A stretch of 44,630 bases of DNA from Cyanobacteria bacterium HKST-UBA04 (GTDB lineage: Bacteria; Cyanobacteriota; Vampirovibrionia; Vampirovibrionales; JAGQHJ01): positions 1 through 44,630 of the forward strand of contig JAGQHJ010000013.1 of assembly GCA_020431915.1 (NCBI GenBank), read 5' to 3'. The notes below the pieces were generated by a model. That model made no database searches and was not told the DNA's origin. It worked only from the letters and a program-made list of their open reading frames with translations. A program made the position numbers and the translations under genes. This document shows, piece by piece, positions 33,380-41,463 of the stretch (position 1 is the first letter of the stretch; the number at the start of each line of letters is the position of its first letter).

Positions 33380-34852
33380 ATGAGCACGGCAAGCATGGCC
33401 GCCCAAGCCAGCCAAACCACCTATGAAATGGTCATCGGCCTGGAAGTCCACATCCAACTGAAAACGACCACCAAGCTGTTTTCCGATGCCCTGACAACGT
33501 TTGGGGCCGACCCCAACGAGCAGACCACGCCCATTTGCCTGGGCATGCCGGGGGTATTGCCCGTCGTCAACGAAAAAGCCGTCGAGTTGGCCATCCTTAC
33601 CGGCCTGGCCCTGAACTGCCACATTGCCGAAGTGACCAAGTTTGACCGCAAGCATTATTTCTACCCCGACCTGCCCAAGGGGTACCAGATTTCTCAGTAC
33701 GACATGCCCATTTGCTATGACGGCCACATTGACGTGCTGGGCCGCCGTATCGGTATCGAGCGGGCCCACCTGGAAGAAGACGCCGGCAAGCTTGTGCATG
33801 GAGGGGCCGACGGGCTGGCCGGCAGCACCTACAGCCTGGTGGACCTGAACCGGGCAGGCATGCCCCTGCTTGAGATCGTCAGCCGCCCGGACATTCGCAG
33901 CAGCGAAGAAGCCCGCGTTTACGGCGAAACCCTGCGAAACCTGGTGCGCTACATTGACGTGTGCGACGGCAACCTGGAAGAAGGCTCGATGCGAGTAGAC
34001 GTCAACATCAGTGTGCGTCCCACCGGCGAAACCAAGCTGGGCACCAAAACCGAGCTGAAAAACATGAACAGCTTCCGCTACATCCAGAAGGCCATTGAGT
34101 ACGAGGCCCAGCGCCAGATTGCCCTGGTTGAAAGCGGCCAGGCCATTGTGCAGGAAAGCCGGTTATGGAACGAAGCCAAGGGCATTACGGAAAGCATGCG
34201 CAGCAAGGAAGACGCCCATGACTACCGCTACTTCCCCGACCCCGACCTGCGTCCCCTGACCATCAGCCGCCAACAGGTCGATGAAATCGGTGCCCGCATG
34301 CCCGAACTGCCTCACCAGCGGCTGGCACGCTTCAAGGACACGTTCGGCCTGTCCGACTACGACGCCACGCAACTGGTGGATGCCAAGGAGCTGGGTGACT
34401 TTTTTGATCGCACCGCCCAGCACACCAAGAACTACAAAGCCATTGCCAACTGGCTGATGGGTGACATTACCAACGTACTGAAGACCCAGCAACAGTCACT
34501 GGGAGCCACCACCCTGACCCCAGAAAACCTGGCCAGCATGATTGAACTGACCGACCAGGGCACCATCTCTTCGGCCATTGCCAAAAAACTGTTGCCGGAC
34601 TTGATGGCTGGCGACAAAACGCCGCAGCAGCTGGTCGACGAAAAAGGCCTGGCCCAGATTAGCGACACCGGTGCCATTGAGGCCATGTGCAAGGAAGTAC
34701 TCGAGGCCAACCCCGACAACATTGCCCAGTACAAGGCAGGCAAGACCAAGGTGTTAGGCTTCCTCGTCGGCCAGGTCATGAAAGCCAGCAAGGGCAAGGC
34801 CAACCCACAGATGATCAACGATATCCTGATCCGCATAATCGAGAACAGTTAA
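33380..34852 (+). CDS. gatB: Aspartyl/glutamyl-tRNA amidotransferase subunit B
   Basis: A 490-residue GatB, the kinase and tRNA-binding subunit of GatCAB. It converts Glu-tRNA(Gln) or Asp-tRNA(Asn) to the amidated forms. Evidence is EMVIGLEVHIQLKT at the N-terminus, LPKGYQISQYDMPI, NRAGMPLLEIVSRPDIRS, and the C-terminal YqeY-like tail (VLGFLVGQVMKASKGKANPQMINDIL). AGGAG 11 bases upstream sets the ATG. Its presence suggests the organism lacks a complete set of direct Gln/Asn tRNA synthetases. It is 22 bp upstream of pgk, probably one transcript. Confidence 0.98.
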   Translation: MSTASMAAQASQTTYEMVIGLEVHIQLKTTTKLFSDALTTFGADPNEQTTPICLGMPGVLPVVNEKAVELAILTGLALNCHIAEVTKFDRKHYFYPDLPKGYQISQYDMPICYDGHIDVLGRRIGIERAHLEEDAGKLVHGGADGLAGSTYSLVDLNRAGMPLLEIVSRPDIRSSEEARVYGETLRNLVRYIDVCDGNLEEGSMRVDVNISVRPTGETKLGTKTELKNMNSFRYIQKAIEYEAQRQIALVESGQAIVQESRLWNEAKGITESMRSKEDAHDYRYFPDPDLRPLTISRQQVDEIGARMPELPHQRLARFKDTFGLSDYDATQLVDAKELGDFFDRTAQHTKNYKAIANWLMGDITNVLKTQQQSLGATTLTPENLASMIELTDQGTISSAIAKKLLPDLMAGDKTPQQLVDEKGLAQISDTGAIEAMCKEVLEANPDNIAQYKAGKTKVLGFLVGQVMKASKGKANPQMINDILIRIIENS

Positions 34853-34874
34853 ACGCGACGGAGCCGCCTACCCG

Positions 34875-36152
34875 ATGACCGATGCCTCGACCCAAGCCCT
34901 AACCCAAACCATGACCCAAGCCCCTACCAAACAAAAACGGTGTATCAGCGATTTGCCTGACGACGCGTTGAACGGCCGCCGGGTGATGGTGCGCTGCGAT
35001 TTCAACGTCCCCGTCGAGGCGGGCGAGGTGGTCAGCGACCACCGGTTGCGCGCGTGCCTGCCCACCCTGGAGTACCTGCTCGAACGCCATGCCAAAGTCA
35101 TCATCCTGACCCACCGTGGCCGACCCAAGGGACAGGTTGACGAGGCCTTCTCGCTGCAGCCCGTTTTCAAGCACCTGCAGGGCCTGCTGCCCAAAACCCC
35201 GATGAAACTCATCGACCTGCCCGTCGGTGATCACATTGCCCAGGCCATCGACCAGGCCGAACCAGGTTCACTGCTGATGCTGGAAAACATTCGCTTCGAA
35301 CCTGGCGAAACCAAGAACGACGCAGACCTGGCCAAGAAGCTGGGGGCCATGGCCGATGTCTACGTTAACGACGCCTTTGGCACCTCGCACCGGGCCCATG
35401 TGTCGACAGCCGGCATTACCGATTACGTGCCCATCAAGGTGGCCGGCTTCCTGCTCAACCGCGAATTGTCCCGTTTCGCCCAACTGCTCGACAACCCGCC
35501 CCGGCCCTTTGTAGCCATCATTGGCGGCAGCAAGATCTCGACCAAAATCGGGGTGCTCAACAACCTGCTGCCGGTGGTGGACCAGTTGATTGTCGGCGGC
35601 GGAATGACCTACACCTTCCTCAAGGCCCAGGGGCTGGGTATCGGCAACTCCATTGTCGAAACCGACCAGCTCGACGTGGCCAGGGCGGCAATGGACCAGG
35701 CTCAGGCACTGGGCAAAACCCTGGTGATTCCCAGTGACGTGGTGGTAGCCGACGCCTTTAATGCCGAGGCCAATACCCAGGTGGTTCCAGCCAACGCCAT
35801 TCCCGATGGCTGGGAAGGGGTGGATACCGGACCGGACACCATTGCCCAAGCCATCCAGCTGATCCAGCAAGCCAAGGCCCTGGTCTGGAACGGACCGGTC
35901 GGGGTTTTTGAAATCGAACCCTTTGCCACGGGCACGGTAACCCTGGCCCAGGCGGTTGCCGAACAAACCCGTGCCGGCAAGCTCATCAGCGTGCTGGGTG
36001 GTGGCGATACGGAAGCCGCCATTGCAACAGCCGGGCTAAGCGACGACGATTTTACCCATGTCAGCACCGGCGGCGGAGCCAGCCTGGAGCTGCTGGAAGG
36101 CAAAGTACTGCCGGGCGTGGCCGTACTGGAAGACCGGCCCGACCAAGCTTAA
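34875..36152 (+). CDS. pgk: Phosphoglycerate kinase
   Basis: A 425-residue glycolytic kinase that exchanges phosphate between 1,3-bisphosphoglycerate and ADP. VRCDFNVPV, the substrate-binding ILTHRGRPKG, RFEPGETKND, GGSKISTKIGVL and the nucleotide-site GGGDTEAAI and VSTGGGASLELLEGK are all present. The length is slightly above the usual 390-400 because of a Thr/Gln-rich N-terminal extension of about 25 residues (MTDASTQALTQTMTQAPTK). A GGAG lies about 11 bases before ATG. It is transcribed with gatB. The nearest good terminator on this strand lies beyond the next gene (36741). Confidence 0.98.
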   Translation: MTDASTQALTQTMTQAPTKQKRCISDLPDDALNGRRVMVRCDFNVPVEAGEVVSDHRLRACLPTLEYLLERHAKVIILTHRGRPKGQVDEAFSLQPVFKHLQGLLPKTPMKLIDLPVGDHIAQAIDQAEPGSLLMLENIRFEPGETKNDADLAKKLGAMADVYVNDAFGTSHRAHVSTAGITDYVPIKVAGFLLNRELSRFAQLLDNPPRPFVAIIGGSKISTKIGVLNNLLPVVDQLIVGGGMTYTFLKAQGLGIGNSIVETDQLDVARAAMDQAQALGKTLVIPSDVVVADAFNAEANTQVVPANAIPDGWEGVDTGPDTIAQAIQLIQQAKALVWNGPVGVFEIEPFATGTVTLAQAVAEQTRAGKLISVLGGGDTEAAIATAGLSDDDFTHVSTGGGASLELLEGKVLPGVAVLEDRPDQA

Positions 36153-36227
36153 GCACATCTGTCTCCATACCTCCGCGCTACCCGCGTGCCCGTGTATGGG
36201 TAGAGGGGTGAGAGTAGGTGCTGCTGG

Positions 36228-36578
36228 TTACAGCTCGTTGCTGTCCCCACCAAAGTAGGGGGCATCCACCTTGTCATAGGTGAATGGTTCCAACGGCTCA
36301 ATCCAATGGTTGTTCAAAAAATTGTACCAGCCCTGTTTGACCTTGCTTGGGGCCTTCGGGGCATAGCGGCCTTCCATGCGGTTAATCTGGGCCTGTACCG
36401 GCGTAATCAATTCCTTGGAATACCCTTTCAGCTCAAGGGTATACTCGTCAGTTTGCTCACCAAAAGCCGACGCCGTGGCCGTGGTCAGGTGAAGGGTAAC
36501 CAGACACAGGCTGGCTGCCAACAACAAATTAAGCGCTGCGGCCCAAATCGAGGCTTGTTTAATCTTAACCGTGTTCAT
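36228..36578 (-). CDS. Small secreted protein, unknown family
   Basis: A 116-residue protein with a clear signal peptide: basic MNTVKIKQ, hydrophobic AAALNLLLAASLCLVTLHL, and a probable cleavage site after ASA near residue 38. The mature part is about 78 residues, rich in Tyr, Pro, Glu and Asn, with a WYNFLNNHWIEPLEPF segment. No lipobox or cysteine follows the cleavage, so it is periplasmic or exported rather than a lipoprotein. ATG at 36578 has AAGGAG 11 bases upstream, a strong site that excludes the TTG nine bases earlier. It is convergent with pgk. A 13-base motif AGCCCAGGTATAC just upstream is also found before the TPR gene at 22073. Confidence 0.8.
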   Translation of the reverse strand: MNTVKIKQASIWAAALNLLLAASLCLVTLHLTTATASAFGEQTDEYTLELKGYSKELITPVQAQINRMEGRYAPKAPSKVKQGWYNFLNNHWIEPLEPFTYDKVDAPYFGGDSNEL

Positions 36579-36740
36579 CAGGCACAAAACTCCTTGTTGA
36601 GCCCAGGTATACAGGTCTACGGGTATCGGGTACGCCGGGACGTTAGGGCCTGCAAAGCGCCAGAACTTGAAAACTTCAGGACGCCGGCCATCAAAACCTG
36701 GGGTGACTCAGGTTTATCATACGCCTGCAAGCCGCAGCCG

Positions 36741-36765
36741 CCCATACGGTGTATGGGTGATTTTT
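36741..36765 (+). terminator. Stem-loop terminator, plus strand
   Basis: CCCATAC (36741-36747) pairs perfectly with GTATGGG (36751-36757) around GGT, then TGA and T5 (36761-36765). The U-tract exists only on the plus strand, where the nearest upstream gene is pgk. It therefore stops a transcript that has run antisense through the small secreted gene. Confidence 0.65.
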
Positions 36766-36782
36766 AGGCCCTCCGAGGTCAA

Positions 36783-38009
36783 TTAGCCGACAGACACCGG
36801 CGTTTCAAGCTTTCTGGATGCGGCCAGGCCAGGCGCAATCCCCATCATATGGTGTACAACCGCCTCGGCGGCATCGTGCTCGCCAAGCTTCTGGCGAATC
36901 CGCGACAGCTCGGCCACCATCGCCGATCGCCTGGCATCGTCCTTGAGCAGGGGCACCATCGATTCGCACAAGCGGTAGGGCGTGACCGCCTCCTTCAACA
37001 GCTCGTCGACCAGCGGGGGGCGTTCGCACAACAGGTTGGGCAGCCCCAGGTAATCGGAAAGCCGGAAGCGATCAAAAAAGAAGCGGGCCCATCCCGGCCC
37101 ATCGTAGGCCACCACCATGGGGGTTTCATACAGGGCCGCCTCGAGGGTAACCGTGCCGGAAGCCAGCATAACCGCCCGGCTGGCCGACAACAGCCCATGG
37201 TTATCGTGCTCGATGACGGAAAACCGTAGCCGATCGGTCGCCTCACGCACAGGATCAAAAAACCGGTTAAACCATGCCGCACTGATACTGTGCGCCTTGG
37301 CAACCACAAACTGCAGGGGCTTGTACCCGTAGGCACTCTGAATCAAGGGCAGCGACTGAATCATCGGCGGCAGCAGGTACTCGATTTCCATTTTTCTCGA
37401 GCCGGGAAACACGCCTACAATGGGCATTTCTGCATCCAGGTTGTGACGTTGGCAGAACGCCGATCGGTCCACCGGCGGTGGCAGGGCGTGTGTGAGGGGA
37501 TGCCCCACGTAACTGGCCGACACCCCATGGCCGCGGTAAAAGGCTTCCTCGAAGGGAAAGATACAGAAGACGTGATCAACATAGCGCTGCACCGCCTTGA
37601 TACGCCAGGGGCGCGACGCCCAGATTTGCGGCGGGATATAGTAGTACACCTTTGTCGTCGGCAGGCGTTTCTTGATCTGCTCGGCCATGTGCAGGTTAAA
37701 GCCGCCGTAGTCAATCAACAACACCGCATCCGGCCGGTAGTCCTGGTGCAGGTAGGCCAGTAAACGACGACCCAGCATGTAGTGCGAGGGAATAGCCGAA
37801 AAAAACGACGGCCCCAACGCCCCCAGTTCCGTTTGATGCTCAAAAAGCTTGATACCGGTCTGGACCACATTGAGCCCGCCCAAGGCTTCAACCGTAGGAG
37901 CGGTGTGGCCCAGGGCCTGAAAGGCCCGGACAATACCGGCCGCGTGGGCATCACCCGACACGTCGCCCGTGATGATAAAAACCCGGTTCAAACCCATCGT
38001 CGCCGCCAT
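36783..38009 (-). CDS. lpxB: Lipid-A-disaccharide synthase
   Basis: A 408-residue glycosyltransferase (family 19). It joins UDP-2,3-diacylglucosamine and lipid X to form the lipid A disaccharide on the cytoplasmic face of the inner membrane. VFIITGDVSGDAHAAGIVRAF, GPSFFSAIP, VYYYIPPQIWASRPWRIK and GVFPGSRKMEIEYLLPPM are diagnostic. ATG at 38009 or 37997 (MGLNRVF) may be the start. The upstream lpxI ends six bases earlier, so the two are coupled, which fits because the LpxI product is an LpxB substrate. Confidence 0.96.
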   Translation of the reverse strand: MAATMGLNRVFIITGDVSGDAHAAGIVRAFQALGHTAPTVEALGGLNVVQTGIKLFEHQTELGALGPSFFSAIPSHYMLGRRLLAYLHQDYRPDAVLLIDYGGFNLHMAEQIKKRLPTTKVYYYIPPQIWASRPWRIKAVQRYVDHVFCIFPFEEAFYRGHGVSASYVGHPLTHALPPPVDRSAFCQRHNLDAEMPIVGVFPGSRKMEIEYLLPPMIQSLPLIQSAYGYKPLQFVVAKAHSISAAWFNRFFDPVREATDRLRFSVIEHDNHGLLSASRAVMLASGTVTLEAALYETPMVVAYDGPGWARFFFDRFRLSDYLGLPNLLCERPPLVDELLKEAVTPYRLCESMVPLLKDDARRSAMVAELSRIRQKLGEHDAAEAVVHHMMGIAPGLAASRKLETPVSVG

Positions 38010-38015
38010 GCCCCG

Positions 38016-38957
38016 CTACACCGCAACAAAGGTCAGGCGATGCTTGTCGGCATACCGTTGCATGGCCTCAACATCCACGGCCAAGGTCTTGCCGGCTTCC
38101 ACCGCCAGCACGGTCAACCCGGCATAACGCAGGGACTCCAGGGTCTTGACCCCCACCGTGGGTATGTCAAACCGCTGATCCTGATCCGGTTTTTCCACCT
38201 TGGCCACCACCCCGCCATCGGGGGACACCAGGTTTTTGCACCGGCGAATCGCCTTGTCGGTGCCTTCGATGGCTTCGACGGCAATAACCATACCGGCACT
38301 GACAATGGCCGTCTGACCAATATCCAGACGCCCCATTTCACGGGCCGTGGCCATGGCCAGCCCAATATCGCTCTGTTCCTGCTCGGTAGGCTGGCGGCGG
38401 CTATACAGCCCTGGGGCAATAAACAACTGGCGAATAAAATCCGCCTGGGGCAACACTTTCATGCCCTGATCCTCAAGCACCTTGACCCCCTCGACCATGG
38501 CCTGATCATCGTGCAGGCTCAAGGCATTGCGCATCATGCGCCGGGCAAGCGCATCGAGGTTGAAGGACCTCAGCAACGCCCACTTGTTGATTTTACCGGC
38601 AAACACCACCTCGCCCACCCCGTCGGCCACCATGGCATCGAGCAGGTGCTGGGCCTGCCCAGGCTGCCGGATATAATGGGCGTGGCCTTCGGGCAGCAGC
38701 TTTTCAAGGGCCCGGTGGGTGGCCTTGTCAATACAATAACTGCGCACCAGCCGGCCTCGGGCTTGGGCCGTCAGGATCACCTGCACCGGCAACTGGCCCG
38801 CCCCGGCCAACAGGCCCAGCGTAGGGGTAGTCGCCTTTAGCGACGGTTGGTTTGACGCCGACGCCTTGACCGTGTTTGTAGGTGTAGATGTAGATGTAGA
38901 TGTAGATGTAGATGTAGATGTAGATGTAGGTATAGGTGTGTCCTGAACAAATGCCAT
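38016..38957 (-). CDS. lpxI: UDP-2,3-diacylglucosamine diphosphatase LpxI
   Basis: A 313-residue LpxI (DUF1009 family). It cleaves UDP-2,3-diacylglucosamine to lipid X and UMP and replaces LpxH. GLLAGAGQLPVQVI, VFAGKINKW, AMATAREMGRLDIGQTAIV, GTDKAIRRC and DQRFDIPTVGVKTLE are typical. Residues 1-40 carry a Thr-Ser repeat encoded by a hexanucleotide tandem repeat. ATG at 38957 is chosen over an upstream in-frame start at 39143 that would overlap fmt and read through unconserved sequence. AGGG lies 11 bases upstream of 38957. It lies between fmt and lpxB on the same strand. Confidence 0.94.
   Translation of the reverse strand: MAFVQDTPIPTSTSTSTSTSTSTSTPTNTVKASASNQPSLKATTPTLGLLAGAGQLPVQVILTAQARGRLVRSYCIDKATHRALEKLLPEGHAHYIRQPGQAQHLLDAMVADGVGEVVFAGKINKWALLRSFNLDALARRMMRNALSLHDDQAMVEGVKVLEDQGMKVLPQADFIRQLFIAPGLYSRRQPTEQEQSDIGLAMATAREMGRLDIGQTAIVSAGMVIAVEAIEGTDKAIRRCKNLVSPDGGVVAKVEKPDQDQRFDIPTVGVKTLESLRYAGLTVLAVEAGKTLAVDVEAMQRYADKHRLTFVAV
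38877..38936. repeat. Hexanucleotide tandem repeat (TGTAGA)n in lpxI
   Basis: Seven perfect TGTAGA units run from 38883 to 38924. TGTAGG variants flank them at 38877-38882 and 38925-38930, with TATAGG at 38931-38936. In the minus strand this encodes alternating Ser-Thr. Unit length is two codons, so slippage keeps the frame and changes only tail length. Confidence 0.95.
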
Positions 38958-39078
38958 GGCTGTAAACACCCTAGGGGTTACCGAGTCTCGGGCTGCCTGA
39001 CAGAGCAGCCTGCCCCTATTATGCGCCAGGCACCCAAGGCTGTAAACGCCGATGTAAAGCAGTAAAAGCTCCCAGGGC

Positions 39079-40071
39079 CTACGGCAGGACAGGCTCAACC
39101 GAGCTAACAAATACCGGTTCGGCCCCGTCGCGCAGGGCTCCATTGGCCCAATCCCGCGCCGCCATGCGGGGTTTGCCCGGCGGCTGTAGCTGGGTCACAA
39201 TCAGTGGCCCTTGGCCGGTTTGGACGGCCACGCCGGTCTCAACCAGGCCAATAATCTGGCCAGGACGTGGCGCCTGCCCCTGGACCTGATCGTAGGCGAG
39301 ATGGCCGGGAGGCAGGGACTGGTGAAACTTGATGAGCTGACCGGCAAAACTGCTGCAGGTGCCGGGCCAGGGCTGCTGGCCGCGAATTTTGTTGTGCAAC
39401 ACCGGGGCCGCCTGCGTCCAGTCAATCGGGGCATCGGTTTTCTCAAGCTTGCGGGCATGGGTGGCAGCGGCATGGTCTTGTGCCTCGGGCTGCAGCGCCC
39501 CGCTGGCCATATCCTTCAACGATCCGGCCAGGATACTGGCCCCGGCCTGACTGAGCTTTTCAACCAGCTCAACAGCCGAGTCCATCGGATCAATAGGCAC
39601 GGTAATCCGGCGCAGCATCGGGCCGGTATCCACATCCAGCTCGGTGAGCATGGTCGTCACACCGGTTTCGGCATCGCCGTTCAAAATGCTCCACTGCACG
39701 GGATTGGCCCCCCGGTATTTGGGCAGCAGCGAGGCGTGGACGTTGACGGTACCGTACTTGGGAATGTCGAGGACGGGCTGCGACAGGATTTGGCCAAAGG
39801 CGGCCGTTACCAGAAAATCGGGGGCAAAACCGGCCAAAGCCTCAAGCATGTCAGGCTCCTTTCGGAGCTTAACCGGCTGATAGACGGGCAGGTGATGGGC
39901 CAGGGCCAACGCCTTGACCGGCGGAGGCGTCAATTTCTGGCCCCGCCCGGACGGGCGGTCGGGCTGGCTAAAAACGGCCAGCACCTCAATGGCGTCATCC
40001 GCCAGCAAGGCCTGAAGGCTGGGAACGGCAAATTCGGGGGTTCCCATAAACACCACACGCAACACGGTCAT
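39079..40071 (-). CDS. fmt: Methionyl-tRNA formyltransferase
   Basis: A 330-residue enzyme that adds the formyl group from 10-formyl-THF to initiator Met-tRNA. LRVVFMGTPEFAVPSLQAL starts the protein. VNVHASLLPKYRGANPVQWSI holds the catalytic Asn and His with the SLLP motif, and LTELDVDTGPML carries the catalytic Asp. The C-terminal domain (about 210-320) binds tRNA. ATG at 40071 fits the conserved N-terminus; AAAGG lies 12 bases upstream, and an in-frame ATG at 40092 is a less likely start. It is the first gene of the fmt-lpxI-lpxB run; no def gene is adjacent. Confidence 0.97.
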   Translation of the reverse strand: MTVLRVVFMGTPEFAVPSLQALLADDAIEVLAVFSQPDRPSGRGQKLTPPPVKALALAHHLPVYQPVKLRKEPDMLEALAGFAPDFLVTAAFGQILSQPVLDIPKYGTVNVHASLLPKYRGANPVQWSILNGDAETGVTTMLTELDVDTGPMLRRITVPIDPMDSAVELVEKLSQAGASILAGSLKDMASGALQPEAQDHAAATHARKLEKTDAPIDWTQAAPVLHNKIRGQQPWPGTCSSFAGQLIKFHQSLPPGHLAYDQVQGQAPRPGQIIGLVETGVAVQTGQGPLIVTQLQPPGKPRMAARDWANGALRDGAEPVFVSSVEPVLP

Positions 40072-40186
40072 CGGGGAGGGCGACCTTTCCATGCAAACCG
40101 GGACGAACCTGCCTTCAGCTTAACATGGCAAAACGGCAGAAGGGGGCAAGAAAAAAGCCAACCCCTTAAACACACCCTAAAATACC

Positions 40187-41338
40187 TTACACACACAAAG
40201 AGGCCGAGGACGGCCGAGCATAGTGCCGGCGCCAACCCAGCAAGCGGTACATGTCGGGCACAAACCGTAGCAACGGATATAGCCCCAGGCCGGGCGTCAT
40301 CTGCCCCCGCAACCGGTAGGTCAGCCCCAGCCGCCGAAACAAAGGAAAGCGCTTCATCAGGTTCAGCAACCGCTCGTTGGCACAGCCCTCTATGTCCAGC
40401 CGGGCCTTGTTGTAGGCCGAGGCACCGTACAGATAGTAGATCTTCTCAAGCACCTGGACATAGTAGTGCATGACCTGGGCCATGCTGGCTTCGTTGCACT
40501 CAATGGGGCAGTCCGGCAGGCCGTCCAACTGCTCCCAAAACAGGGGCAAGCTGGCCATGACCCGAATGGAGCGAGGCATCTCCACGTCAAACACCGTGAC
40601 GGTGGTATAGCGGTTAATGTCGACCATGGCCTCCAGCACCCGGGTTTTGTAAACCGAACTGGTGTTGGTCGGGTGAATCCGGTACCACTGCAACACTTCG
40701 GGCAGGTTCACCACGTTGGCCAGCCGGAGGGCTTTGGCCCCAATCCAGCCATCCTCGCACCGGGTATCGGCCGCCCCAAACCCCCCGCAACGCTTGGCCA
40801 GGTCGGTGCGCATCATCATCGAACAGCCCCAGACCGGGTTGGCAAATACCAGATGAAAAGCCACCATGGCCGGTTCCCAGGGCAGGCGACGGGTTTCGCC
40901 AAACACCCGTTGCTGATGGGGACCGTCCCGAAACTCGCGCACCCAGGCCCCCACCAGCCCCACCTCCGGGTGGGCCTCCAGGTAGGCCACCTGTTTCTCA
41001 AAGCGTTGGGGCAACGCCAGATCATCGGCATCCTGCCGGGCAATGTAACGGCCACGGGCCATGGCCAGCAGGTGGTTCAGTGCGGCGGCTGCCCCCATGT
41101 TTTTTGGTTGGCGAAATACCTTTATTTGGCCTTTTGTTTGACCCTTTACCCGATCAGCAACCTCGGCAACCAGTGCTTCCAACAAGTCGGAGGTGCCGTC
41201 CGTCGAGCCATTGTCGAGCACCAGCAGCTCAAAATCCTGGTACTGCCCCGACAAAACACTGTCAATGGCCTCGGCCAAATAGGGTGCCCCATTGTAAACG
41301 GGCATCAAAATGCTTAACGTCGGGCAAGGATCAGGCAT
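40187..41338 (-). CDS. Family 2 glycosyltransferase
   Basis: A 383-residue GT-A fold glycosyltransferase. TLSILMPVYNGAPYLAEAIDSVL, LDNGSTDGTSDLL and the metal-binding DADD in ARQDADDLALPQRFEKQ are the nucleotide-sugar site. WGCSMMMRTDLAKRCGGF and CEDGWIGAKAL provide the catalytic-base region. No membrane helix is evident, so it is a cytoplasmic or peripheral enzyme making a surface glycan. The acceptor and donor are unknown; the UDP-GlcNAc3NAcA pathway genes at 12947-17940 supply one possible donor. ATG at 41338 is used, with an in-frame start 51 bases upstream possible. The C-terminal 150 residues are specific to this group and rich in Tyr and Arg. Confidence 0.9.
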   Translation of the reverse strand: MPDPCPTLSILMPVYNGAPYLAEAIDSVLSGQYQDFELLVLDNGSTDGTSDLLEALVAEVADRVKGQTKGQIKVFRQPKNMGAAAALNHLLAMARGRYIARQDADDLALPQRFEKQVAYLEAHPEVGLVGAWVREFRDGPHQQRVFGETRRLPWEPAMVAFHLVFANPVWGCSMMMRTDLAKRCGGFGAADTRCEDGWIGAKALRLANVVNLPEVLQWYRIHPTNTSSVYKTRVLEAMVDINRYTTVTVFDVEMPRSIRVMASLPLFWEQLDGLPDCPIECNEASMAQVMHYYVQVLEKIYYLYGASAYNKARLDIEGCANERLLNLMKRFPLFRRLGLTYRLRGQMTPGLGLYPLLRFVPDMYRLLGWRRHYARPSSASLCV

Positions 41339-41463
41339 ACGGCAAGGAACATCCCACACTTCATCACAATCCGGGAGCACTCGCCCCATTGTAAACCAGA
41401 CCCGCCCAGCCGTTTACAGACACCCCAAAAAGCCAAATTCATCCTTTACGAGCAATAGGGGCT

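Noticed and set aside
38877-38936. Possible CRISPR array
   Set aside because: The six-base units are contiguous with no spacers, and there are no cas genes.
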